This document shows positions 7,242 through 12,800 of a stretch of 24,268 bases of DNA, piece by piece. The notes below the pieces were generated by a model that made no database searches, was not told the DNA's origin, and saw only the letters and a list, made by a program, of their open reading frames with translations. The translations under genes were made by a program, and so were the position numbers. The stretch comes from Pseudonocardiales bacterium (GTDB lineage Bacteria; Actinomycetota; Actinomycetes; Mycobacteriales; Jatrophihabitantaceae): contig JAODNL010000110.1 of NCBI GenBank assembly GCA_025465405.1, positions 1-24,268 of the forward strand, written 5' to 3'. Within the stretch, counting starts at the first letter, position 1. Every line of letters starts with the position of its first letter.

Positions 7242-8462
7242 TCAGGACCGCAGGGCTGCGCGGCGGCGCTGCAGGTAGGCGCGCTCGGCGGCGTTCTCGG
7301 TGCGGGCGATCGCTGCCTCGTACGCCTGGGCCGCCTCAGCGACGCGGCCCAGGCGGCTGAGCAAATCGGCACGGATCGCATGGAACAGGTGAAAGGCCTC
7401 GAGTTTCAAGCCGTCCACGATGACCAGCGCTGGCTCGGCTCCGTCGACCTCGGCCACCGCGACAGCCCGATTGAGGGCGACGACCGGCGTCGGTGTCAGC
7501 GCGAGCAGGTGGTCGTAGAGCTGGCGGATCTGCCACCAGTCGGTCAGCGCCGCGTTGGGCGCGTCGGTGTGGACGGCATTGATCGCGGCCTGCAGCTGGT
7601 AAGGCCCGGGCCGGTCGCGACGCAGGCATCGCCGGACGAGCTGCTGCCCTTCCGCGATGAGGCCGCTGTCCCAGCTGCCGCGGTCCTGGTCGGCGAGCAG
7701 GACCAGGTTGCCGTCGGACGTGGTGCGGGCGGCGCGCCGCGACTCGGTGAGCAACATCAGCGCGAGCAGGCCTAGCACCTCGGCCTCGTCGGGCATCAGG
7801 TCGGCGAGCAGCCGGCCGAGCCGGATGGCTTCGGCGCAGAGGTCGTCGCGGACGAGGCGCTCGCCGGACGTTGCCGTATAGCCCTCGGTGAAGATGAGGT
7901 AGACGACCGCCAGGACCGACGTCAACCGCGACGGCAGGTCGGCCTCGCGGGGCACTCGGTACGGGATGTGCGCGTCGCGGATCTTGCCTTTGGCCCGCAC
8001 CAGCCGCTGTGCCATCGTCGGCTCCGGCACGAGGAACGCGTGCGCGATCTCGGCGGTGGTGAGGCCGCCGAGCAGGCGCAGCGTCAGGGCGACCTGGGAA
8101 GCAGGCGCGAGCGCGGGGTGGCAGCACGTGAAGATCAGGCGGAGCCGGTCGTCGCGCACGGGACCCTCCTCTGCCGGTTCGTCGGGTGTGTACAGCAGGG
8201 CGGCCTGCCCATGCCGGTACTCACGGGTTGCCTCGCGCCGCAGCCGGTCGATCGCCCGGTTGCGAGCGGTCAGGATGATCCAGCCGGCCGGGCTCGGGGG
8301 GAGACCGGTCGAGGGCCAGCGCTGCACGGCGGCGGAGAACGCCTCCTGGACCGCGTCCTCGGCGGCGTCGATGTCGCCGAGAACGCGGACGAGCGCAGCC
8401 ACCGCACGCCCGTACTCCGCACGGAAGACCCGGGCGATGTCATCGGCCGACAGCTGCGGCAC
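7242..8462 (-). CDS. ECF42-type RNA polymerase sigma factor with long C-terminal extension
   Basis: A 406-residue ECF sigma factor. The region 2 core (VFRAEYGRAVAALVRVLGD, AEDAVQEAFSAAVQRWP, GWIILTARNRAIDRLRRE) and region 4 (LTLRLLGGLTTAEIAHAFLV and PTMAQRLVRAKGKIRDA) occupy about the first 185 residues. The remaining 200 or more form a helical, TPR-like extension with the SYTEGYTATSG-type segment (LIFTEGYTATSGERLVR) typical of the COG4941/ECF42 group. These sigma factors have no conventional anti-sigma; the extension controls activity and they are encoded with DGPF/YCII-domain proteins. That is the case here: the YCII gene ends eight bases before the GTG start at 8462. The start lacks a strong ribosome binding site, so translation may be coupled to that gene. 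Confidence 0.93.
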   Translation of the reverse strand: MPQLSADDIARVFRAEYGRAVAALVRVLGDIDAAEDAVQEAFSAAVQRWPSTGLPPSPAGWIILTARNRAIDRLRREATREYRHGQAALLYTPDEPAEEGPVRDDRLRLIFTCCHPALAPASQVALTLRLLGGLTTAEIAHAFLVPEPTMAQRLVRAKGKIRDAHIPYRVPREADLPSRLTSVLAVVYLIFTEGYTATSGERLVRDDLCAEAIRLGRLLADLMPDEAEVLGLLALMLLTESRRAARTTSDGNLVLLADQDRGSWDSGLIAEGQQLVRRCLRRDRPGPYQLQAAINAVHTDAPNAALTDWWQIRQLYDHLLALTPTPVVALNRAVAVAEVDGAEPALVIVDGLKLEAFHLFHAIRADLLSRLGRVAEAAQAYEAAIARTENAAERAYLQRRRAALRS

Positions 8463-8470
8463 AGCGGTGC

Positions 8471-8824
8471 TCAGATTTGCCGGTCGTCATGGAACGGGCG
8501 TACCTCGGTGGGCAGCATCGTGACGCCGCTGATCTTGGCCGCCCAGCCGAGCGCGGCGTCCAGATCTGGGGAGTCGACGATCCAGAACCCGCCGATGTGT
8601 TCGCTTCCTTCCGCGTACGGACCGTCGGTCGTGAGCACGTCGTCGCCGTTGGTCCGCACGACCGTCGCCGTGGACGGCTGGTGCAGCGCACCGCTGAACA
8701 CCCACTGCCCGGCGACCCGCAGCTCGTCATTGACAGCGCCGAGGTCGCTCATCACCTTGTCGAGGAACTCCGGTGGCGGGATGACACCGTCGGGCTGGTA
8801 GAGATTGATCAGGTACCGCGTCAT
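8471..8824 (-). CDS. DGPF/YCII-related domain protein, partner of the ECF42 sigma factor
   Basis: A 117-residue YCII-like alpha/beta protein (MTRYLINLYQPDGVIPPPEF, FSGALHQPSTATVVR, FWIVDSPDLDAALGWA). The family signature DGPF appears as DGPY (TTDGPYAEGSEHIGGFW). Proteins of this type are encoded next to, and transcribed by, ECF42 sigma factors; their biochemical role is not established. The ATG at 8824 is supported by GGAGG six bases upstream. It is the first gene of the proposed operon, which continues eight bases later with the sigma factor. A TGTCGA-type promoter candidate lies 50-77 bases upstream. Confidence 0.92.
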   Translation of the reverse strand: MTRYLINLYQPDGVIPPPEFLDKVMSDLGAVNDELRVAGQWVFSGALHQPSTATVVRTNGDDVLTTDGPYAEGSEHIGGFWIVDSPDLDAALGWAAKISGVTMLPTEVRPFHDDRQI

Positions 8825-8874
8825 GGTGATCCTCCGCGTGGTTTAGGCCGGCGCCTCCGGCCCCGCACCCTTTA

Positions 8875-8901
8875 CACGAACGGCGGGGGCCGAAATCGAC
8901 A
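8875..8901 (-). promoter_or_regulatory. Candidate ECF42-type promoter
   Basis: On the minus strand TGTCGA (8901-8896) is followed after 17 bases by CGTG (8878-8875). The ECF42 consensus, as I recall it, is TGTCGA at -35 and CG[A/T]C at -10, so the first element is exact and the second matches three of four. It is placed to drive the YCII-sigma operon starting at 8824, implying autoregulation. Confidence 0.5.
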
Positions 8902-8909
8902 CCCGTCCC

Positions 8910-8957
8910 GATCATCATGCGATCGTGCGGCCCGAACAGCGCGATCCCATGATGATT
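8910..8957. repeat. Inverted repeat, 16-base arms, between divergent genes
   Basis: The left arm (8910-8925, GATCATCATGCGATCG) and the right arm (8942-8957, CGATCCCATGATGATT) are reverse complements at 14 of 16 positions, with a 16-base spacer. It lies between the YCII/sigma operon and the ABM-domain gene, upstream of both. A pair of regulator binding sites or a cruciform is possible; a terminator is unlikely here because no gene ends next to it. Confidence 0.7.
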
Positions 8958-9027
8958 GCGTCGAAGCGACACCCCGCGTCGGCGCCATTGCGTTTGCCGA
9001 ACGGTGGGAGAAGAGTCGGGTTCATCC

Positions 9028-9050
9028 GGTGACGCCACCGGGGCGTCACC
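9028..9050. promoter_or_regulatory. Perfect inverted repeat upstream of the ABM-domain gene
   Basis: GGTGACGCC (9028-9036) and GGCGTCACC (9042-9050) are perfect nine-base arms around a five-base centre, ending 24 bases before the GTG at 9075. It is either an operator or a 5'-leader hairpin near the ribosome binding site. No regulator for it is visible in the window. Confidence 0.5.
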
Positions 9051-9074
9051 CGTGACAGGTGTTGGGGGTGGGCC

Positions 9075-9695
9075 GTGTACGCACGTTCCACGACGATCAT
9101 TGCGCAGCCTGGGTCCATCGACGCAGGCATCAAGCAGGTCCACGACGAGGTCCTGCCGGCACTCAGGCAACTCGACGGGTTCATCGGGCTGTCGATGATG
9201 GTGAACCGTGAGTCGGGACGGTGCATCGCGACCAGTGCGTGGGCCAGCCAGGACGACCGGCACGCGAGCGCACGTCAGGTCGAGCCGGTACGTAACCGAG
9301 TCGCCGAGATCCTGGGCGGACGGCCTGAGGTCGAGGACTGGGACATCGCGGTGATGCACCGTGACCAGGCCACGCACGACGGCGCGTACGTACGGTCGGC
9401 CTGGTTCCAGGCGGGGCGTGGGGGCGTCGACGCCATCGTCGATGTCTTCAAGAACGACGGGTTGCCACAGATCGAGCAGATGGACGGCTTCTGTAGCGCC
9501 AGTTTGATGATCGACCGCGACACCGGCCGCGCCGTCGCATCCATCTGCTTCGAGAACAAGGCGACGCTCGACGCCAGTCGGGAGAACGCCAATCAGGTCA
9601 GGACGGCGGCGATCAGCAAGGCCAACGCCACGATTCTCGAAGTGGACGAGTTCGAGTTGGCGGTTGCACACCTGCGCGTCCCGGAGATGGTCTAG
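9075..9695 (+). CDS. Tandem antibiotic-biosynthesis-monooxygenase-like (dimeric alpha/beta barrel) protein
   Basis: A 206-residue protein built from two similar halves, each resembling an ABM-type ferredoxin-like domain. Half one contains LPALRQLDGFIGLSMMVNRE and SGRCIATSAWAS (about residues 15-60). Half two contains LPQIEQMDGFCSASLMIDRD and TGRAVASICFENK (about 120-165). The repeated pattern QLDGF/QMDGF followed by a strand and a turn shows internal duplication, so one chain could form the barrel that usually needs a dimer. Some ABM proteins are cofactor-free oxygenases or haem-degrading enzymes, but no catalytic residue is obvious and the function is unknown. The GTG at 9075 follows a G-rich stretch (GGGGGTGGG). 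An ECF sigma remnant lies downstream, convergent with it. Confidence 0.85.
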   Translation: MYARSTTIIAQPGSIDAGIKQVHDEVLPALRQLDGFIGLSMMVNRESGRCIATSAWASQDDRHASARQVEPVRNRVAEILGGRPEVEDWDIAVMHRDQATHDGAYVRSAWFQAGRGGVDAIVDVFKNDGLPQIEQMDGFCSASLMIDRDTGRAVASICFENKATLDASRENANQVRTAAISKANATILEVDEFELAVAHLRVPEMV

Positions 9696-9745
9696 CTCCC
9701 CGCGTCAGCACCGCAGTTCCGGCAGCCCGTCGGCCGTGAGCAGCG

Positions 9746-9987
9746 CCAGCCGGGCGCTGCCGCGGCGGGTTGGGCCAGCGACTCCCACCGCTGGTGGAGG
9801 ACGGCGAAAGCGTCCTGGACGAGCGCCTCCGCGAGCGCCCGATCATCCGTAGGAATGTCGCCAGACGCAACAACGCGAGGCGATGAGTGCGGTAGAGCGC
9901 GCTGATCGCCGCGTCGATCACCAACGCGTCGTCGGAGGCCCGCTGCACCACCGCACGACCCGCCCCTAGCATCGAACTTCGCGCCAC
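9746..9987 (-). pseudogene. ECF sigma factor remnant, frameshifted and truncated
   Basis: From the ATG at 9987 the minus strand encodes a start typical of sigma-70 region 2: ALVIDAAISALYRTHRLALL then RLATF (to 9853). The continuation, TDDRALAEALVQDAFAVLHQ and RWESLAQ then APGW, is in a different frame beginning at 9850. This is the classical VQDAF region 2.2 context of an ECF sigma factor. Two extra bases or one missing base between 9853 and 9850 break the frame. After APGW (9746), where the family continues with a conserved alpha-helix and then region 4, nothing recognisable is left. It is therefore a dead 5' fragment of about 80 codons. Confidence 0.75.
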
Positions 9988-10081
9988 AGCCCACCCAGCC
10001 CTAACCGAGAACGACGCCCCGTCACTATCAGGACGACTTCAGTGCGGCCGAGGTTGAGTGGCGCAGCGGGTGATCTGACGA

Positions 10082-10567
10082 TCAGGCTTGGCGACGGCCG
10101 AACCATCTGCGGCGGGGTGTCGCCTCAGCCCGTGACTCCGGCTCCGGCGTGACAGCGAGGTCGGCGCTCGCGCGTCTCCATTGCTCGATCGCCTTGTCGA
10201 CGGGCACGGTCCGCACCCGCATCGGCGGCCCCACCTGCGGCTGCCGATGCGCGATCCGGATCCGCTGGTTGAGATCCTCGACGATCTCCCGCACCCGGGA
10301 TTCCGACCGCTCCCGAAGTAGGCGCTCGGGTAGGACCTCGACCTCCTTGGCCAGCGCCAGTGCCGGCGGCAGCAGGGCGGCGACATCGGCGTTCTCGCGC
10401 CGCAGGTAGCCGACGACCCAGGCCAGCTCGGCCTGCGGATGGTCGAGGTCAGGGATGGGCTTGCCCGCGCCTGGCAAATTGTCGAATGCGCCGTCGGCTT
10501 CAGCCGCCCGGATCTGGTGCTCGATCCAATCGGGAATCGACATGTCCGGCGGCTTGCGCTGCGTCAC
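10082..10567 (-). CDS. DUF1992 (DnaJ homologue subfamily C member 28-like) protein
   Basis: A 161-residue protein with the DUF1992 signature at the N-terminus: TQRKPPDMSIPDWIEHQI, then AFDNLPGAGKPI. A helical middle follows (YLRRENADVAALLPPALALAKEVEVL and RVREIVEDLNQRIR). The C-terminus is charged (RRRWFGRRQA). The family occurs widely in bacteria and eukaryotes but has no established bacterial function; despite the DNAJC28 name there is no J domain here. The GTG at 10567 is preferred because GGGAGG lies eight bases upstream and homologues begin MT-x-RKPP; an internal ATG at 10543 would be the alternative. It is divergent from the DUF4395 gene. Confidence 0.92.
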   Translation of the reverse strand: MTQRKPPDMSIPDWIEHQIRAAEADGAFDNLPGAGKPIPDLDHPQAELAWVVGYLRRENADVAALLPPALALAKEVEVLPERLLRERSESRVREIVEDLNQRIRIAHRQPQVGPPMRVRTVPVDKAIEQWRRASADLAVTPEPESRAEATPRRRWFGRRQA

Positions 10568-10660
10568 GGTCGGCACCTCCCCGGGGGATCTCTTCACCGT
10601 ACAAGCGCGGAGCTCGGCGCCTGATGGCACGTGTTCGACGCGCACAGTATCTTGATGGGA

Positions 10661-11158
10661 ATGACAGGGATTATTGGATTCCCGAATCCGGTGAACGAGA
10701 AAGCGGCCCGCTCGGTGGCGGGCGGCGTTCTTGCCCTGAGCGTGGCGACTCTTGTCCTGAGCATGACGGCCGGCGACGCCTGGCTCTGGCTCGTCGCCGT
10801 GATCGCGCTCGGGTTCGTGGCGCGTGTGCTGACTGGGCCGACGTTGAGCCCGTTGGGTCAGCTCGCGACGAGGGTCGTCGCCCCGAAGCTCGGCGCGCCG
10901 AAGCTGGTGGCGGGACCGCCGAAGCGCTTCGCCCAGGCCGTCGGCGCTGCCGTGACGATCGCCGGTGTCGCTTTTCTCGCCGCCGGCTATCCGGGCGCGA
11001 CGCAGGCCCTGCTCGGTGTGATGATCGTGGCGGCCGGGCTCGAGTCGATCTTCGCCTACTGCATCGGCTGCACTGTGTTCACCGGTTTGATGCGGATCGG
11101 CCTCGTCCCCGCCGAGACCTGCGCCGCTTGCGCGAACATCGCCTTGCACAACGCCTGA
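10661..11158 (+). CDS. DUF4395 integral membrane protein
   Basis: A 165-residue membrane protein of the DUF4395 family. Its signature IGFPNPVNEKAARSVAGGV is at the N-terminus, followed by predicted membrane helices around residues 20-40, 45-60, 90-110 and 115-135. The conserved GPPKRFAQ loop lies between helices two and three. Four cysteines sit near the end (AYCIGCTVF and ETCAACANIA). The role is unknown; DUF4395 proteins often accompany thioredoxin-like or sulfur-transfer genes, which are not seen here. Starts at ATG 10661, ATG 10655 or GTG 10631 are all possible. A TATCTT at 10648-10653 would place a transcript start at or next to 10661, favouring a leaderless start there. Confidence 0.85.
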   Translation: MTGIIGFPNPVNEKAARSVAGGVLALSVATLVLSMTAGDAWLWLVAVIALGFVARVLTGPTLSPLGQLATRVVAPKLGAPKLVAGPPKRFAQAVGAAVTIAGVAFLAAGYPGATQALLGVMIVAAGLESIFAYCIGCTVFTGLMRIGLVPAETCAACANIALHNA

Positions 11159-11220
11159 ACGGCAGCCCGCAGGGTTCACGATCTCGTCTAACGCTTCGTC
11201 GTCGCGAACGACGCTGCATC

Positions 11221-11424
11221 ACTGTCGCTGGTGGCGCACAGACCGCGCGCCAATACCTCCGCGCCGGCGCGATCGACCTGCTGCGCTTACATGTTGTGCC
11301 GGTTGTTCTCGGAGCCGGTGAACGGCTGTTGGACGACGTCGGTGACCTGCCGCTGACTCAGGAATCGGTCCGCGCGACGTCCGGGGTTGCCCACCTCACA
11401 TATCGCCTGCGCGATAACCACTAA
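11221..11424 (+). pseudogene. C-terminal fragment of a RibD/dihydrofolate reductase-like protein
   Basis: The frame 11221-11424 encodes TVAGGAQTARQYLRAGAIDL, then LRLHVVPVVLGAGERLLDD, and ends THLTYRLRDNH-like (HLTYRLRDNH). This is the last third of the RibD C-terminal/DHFR-like fold, in which GG(A)xTxxQYLxAGLVDE and HVVPVLLGxGxRLF are typical. The N-terminal NADPH-binding half is not present in any frame upstream, where the DUF4395 gene ends at 11158. It is a relic of an insertion or deletion. A seven-base hairpin follows the stop. Confidence 0.75.
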
Positions 11425-11426
11425 TC

Positions 11427-11443
11427 CGCGGCCCTCGGCCGCG
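11427..11443. terminator. GC-rich hairpin after the RibD-like fragment
   Basis: CGCGGCC-CTC-GGCCGCG is a perfect seven-base stem with a three-base loop, starting two bases after the TAA. No T-tract follows, as is common for actinobacterial terminators. The remaining bases up to the DUF4244 gene at 11715 hold no credible gene, only the DnaA-box-like pair listed separately. Confidence 0.4.
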
Positions 11444-11635
11444 CCAAGAGTCAAGAGTGACGCCGTGCCGTAAGGACTGAACATTCGGCACATCGAAGCC
11501 GGCCGTCCAGCTGTCGCGCCGACGCGCTCGATTCGTCCCGTCTGAACGCGTCGGACCGCGGCCGGCACGTGGCCCGACCATTGCTCGGACATCGATGAGT
11601 GGACGTAGCTGACATCTGTTCGGTGTCGAGATCTC

Positions 11636-11663
11636 TTGTCCACAGGATTGCGCTTCGTCCACA
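11636..11663 (+). promoter_or_regulatory. Pair of DnaA-box-like sequences
   Basis: TTGTCCACA at 11636-11644 is an exact match to the high-GC actinobacterial DnaA box as I know it. TCGTCCACA at 11655-11663 differs by one base, is in the same orientation and lies 19 bases on, close to two helical turns. They sit about 50-80 bases upstream of the DUF4244 start. They could be a DnaA-responsive promoter element, a titration site or chance; there is no sign of an origin (no cluster of boxes, no dnaA or dnaN). Confidence 0.4.
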
Positions 11664-11714
11664 GATCGGTCCGGACGGCTGCGCTCGGGCGTGCGATAGG
11701 GATTGGCTGGTCGC

Positions 11715-11915
11715 ATGAAGATCCTGAATCGAATTGTCCAGCGGGCAAGGGGAATCCGGGCCAGCGCTAACGATCTTGGTATGACGACGGCCGAGTACGC
11801 GGTTGGCACGGTGGCTGCGGTGGCGTTCGCCGTGGTGCTGTATCGCATCGTGCGCAGCGATGCCGTCTCATCGGCGCTCAGCTCACTCGTGCAGTCGGCC
11901 CTACATGCGATCTAG
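11715..11915 (+). CDS. DUF4244 Flp-like minor pilin
   Basis: A 66-residue small protein equivalent to Rv3656c of Mycobacterium tuberculosis, the Flp-type pilin of the actinobacterial tad locus. A basic leader (MKILNRIVQRARGIRASAND) is followed by the class III prepilin cleavage motif G-MTTAEYAVG, with glutamate at +5, and one hydrophobic helix (TVAAVAFAVVLYRIV). A TadV-like prepilin peptidase would cleave after the glycine. The ATG at 11715 gives the family N-terminus; the frame also opens at TTG 11703. Its stop overlaps the TadE start at 11905, so translation of the two is coupled. No tadA, tadB or tadC precedes it in the window. Confidence 0.9.
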   Translation: MKILNRIVQRARGIRASANDLGMTTAEYAVGTVAAVAFAVVLYRIVRSDAVSSALSSLVQSALHAI

Positions 11916-12297
11916 AAGCCGGCGCGCTCGCAACGACACCGGCATGGTGACCGCCGAGCTCGCGGTGTGCCTGCCCGTCCTGGTTCTCGTTCTGGCCTTC
12001 GCGGTGAGTGTGGTGTCGGCCGTGGATCGGCGGGCCCGGGTGCAGGACGCCGCGGCCGAGGCGGCACGGGCGTTCGCGCGCGCGGATCCAGCCGCGGCGT
12101 TGCGGTTGGCTCGGATGGCGGCGCCCGGCGTTGTCCTGAGCGTCGCGCGGTCGGGCAGTGACGTGCGGGTGACCGCGACTGAACGGATGCCGCTGCTGGC
12201 CTCGTGGCTGCCGGGTGTGACGCTGTCCGCCCACGCAGTCGCGGCGCTCGAGCCGGGGACCGACCAGCCGGACGGTGCGCCGGTCGTGCCGCCGTGA
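11905..12297 (+). CDS. TadE family pseudopilin (Rv3655c-like)
   Basis: A 130-residue TadE-like protein. The N-terminus is basic (MRSRSRRARNDTG), then GMVTAELAVCLPVLVLVLAF is the conserved prepilin-like segment with glutamate after the cleavage site. The following helix reaches about residue 35. The rest is a small extracytoplasmic domain (DRRARVQDAAAEAARAFARA) typical of TadE. It overlaps the DUF4244 gene by 11 bases and its TGA overlaps the GTG of the next gene (GTGA), so all three are coupled. TadE and similar proteins are thought to prime or modulate Flp pilus assembly. The C-terminus (EPGTDQPDGAPVVPP) is proline-rich. Confidence 0.9.
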   Translation: MRSRSRRARNDTGMVTAELAVCLPVLVLVLAFAVSVVSAVDRRARVQDAAAEAARAFARADPAAALRLARMAAPGVVLSVARSGSDVRVTATERMPLLASWLPGVTLSAHAVAALEPGTDQPDGAPVVPP

Positions 12298-12800
12298 CCG
12301 CGGTGCCGGTGCCGGTGCCGGACGCGGAGCGGGAGGCGGAGCTCGAGCGGGAGCCTGATCGGGGGTCGGCGTCGCTGTGGGTACTGGGTGGTTGCTCGTT
12401 GATCGCAATCGTCGCCGTGGTCGGTTGCATTCGAGGCGACGCGGTTCTTGCTCGCCATCGGGCCGAGACGGCCGCTGATCTGACGGCGCTCGCGGCCGCC
12501 GGCCGTATCGGCGTCGACGGTGTCGGGTGCTCAGTGGCGGCACGTGTCGCGGCCGCGAACGGGGCGACGCTCAGTTCGTGCCGGATAGCCCTCGCCGCCG
12601 ACGGACGCAGCGGTGCCGTCGTGGTCGCGGTGGTCGCACCCGTTCGGCTGCCGCTCGTCGGTGCTCGAACGGTCACGGCCACCGCGCGGGCCGCCCGCGA
12701 GCCGGCACGTAGCACCGTCGCGTTTCCCCGCGCATTGCCGGTTTGGGCCACCAAAGCGGTCACCAGCGGGGAAGACCCGAATCGTCACTCGTGGCGATAA
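12294..12800 (+). CDS. Rv3654c-type TadE-like secreted protein
   Basis: A 168-residue protein of the Rv3654c family. The characteristic start is DRGSASLWVLGGCSLIAIVA near residues 22-42, a hydrophobic anchor, then ARHRAETAADLTALAAAGRI, and a small extracytoplasmic domain with two cysteines (C72-type GVGCSVAARV and SSCRIALA) that could form a disulfide. The first 20 residues form a PV-rich and glutamate-rich leader (VPVPVPDAEREAELEREPD), longer than usual. The GTG start at 12294 overlaps the TadE stop. The stop (12798-12800) lies inside the 3' end of the convergent helicase gene, a 16-base overlap. The mycobacterial counterpart is reported to be secreted. Confidence 0.88.
   Translation: MTAVPVPVPDAEREAELEREPDRGSASLWVLGGCSLIAIVAVVGCIRGDAVLARHRAETAADLTALAAAGRIGVDGVGCSVAARVAAANGATLSSCRIALAADGRSGAVVVAVVAPVRLPLVGARTVTATARAAREPARSTVAFPRALPVWATKAVTSGEDPNRHSWR

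Noticed and set aside
11287..11848. Minus-strand open frames (about 150 codons) in the gap before the pilin gene
   Set aside because: No recognisable motif, overlap with the RibD-like relic and the pilin gene, and no ribosome binding site.
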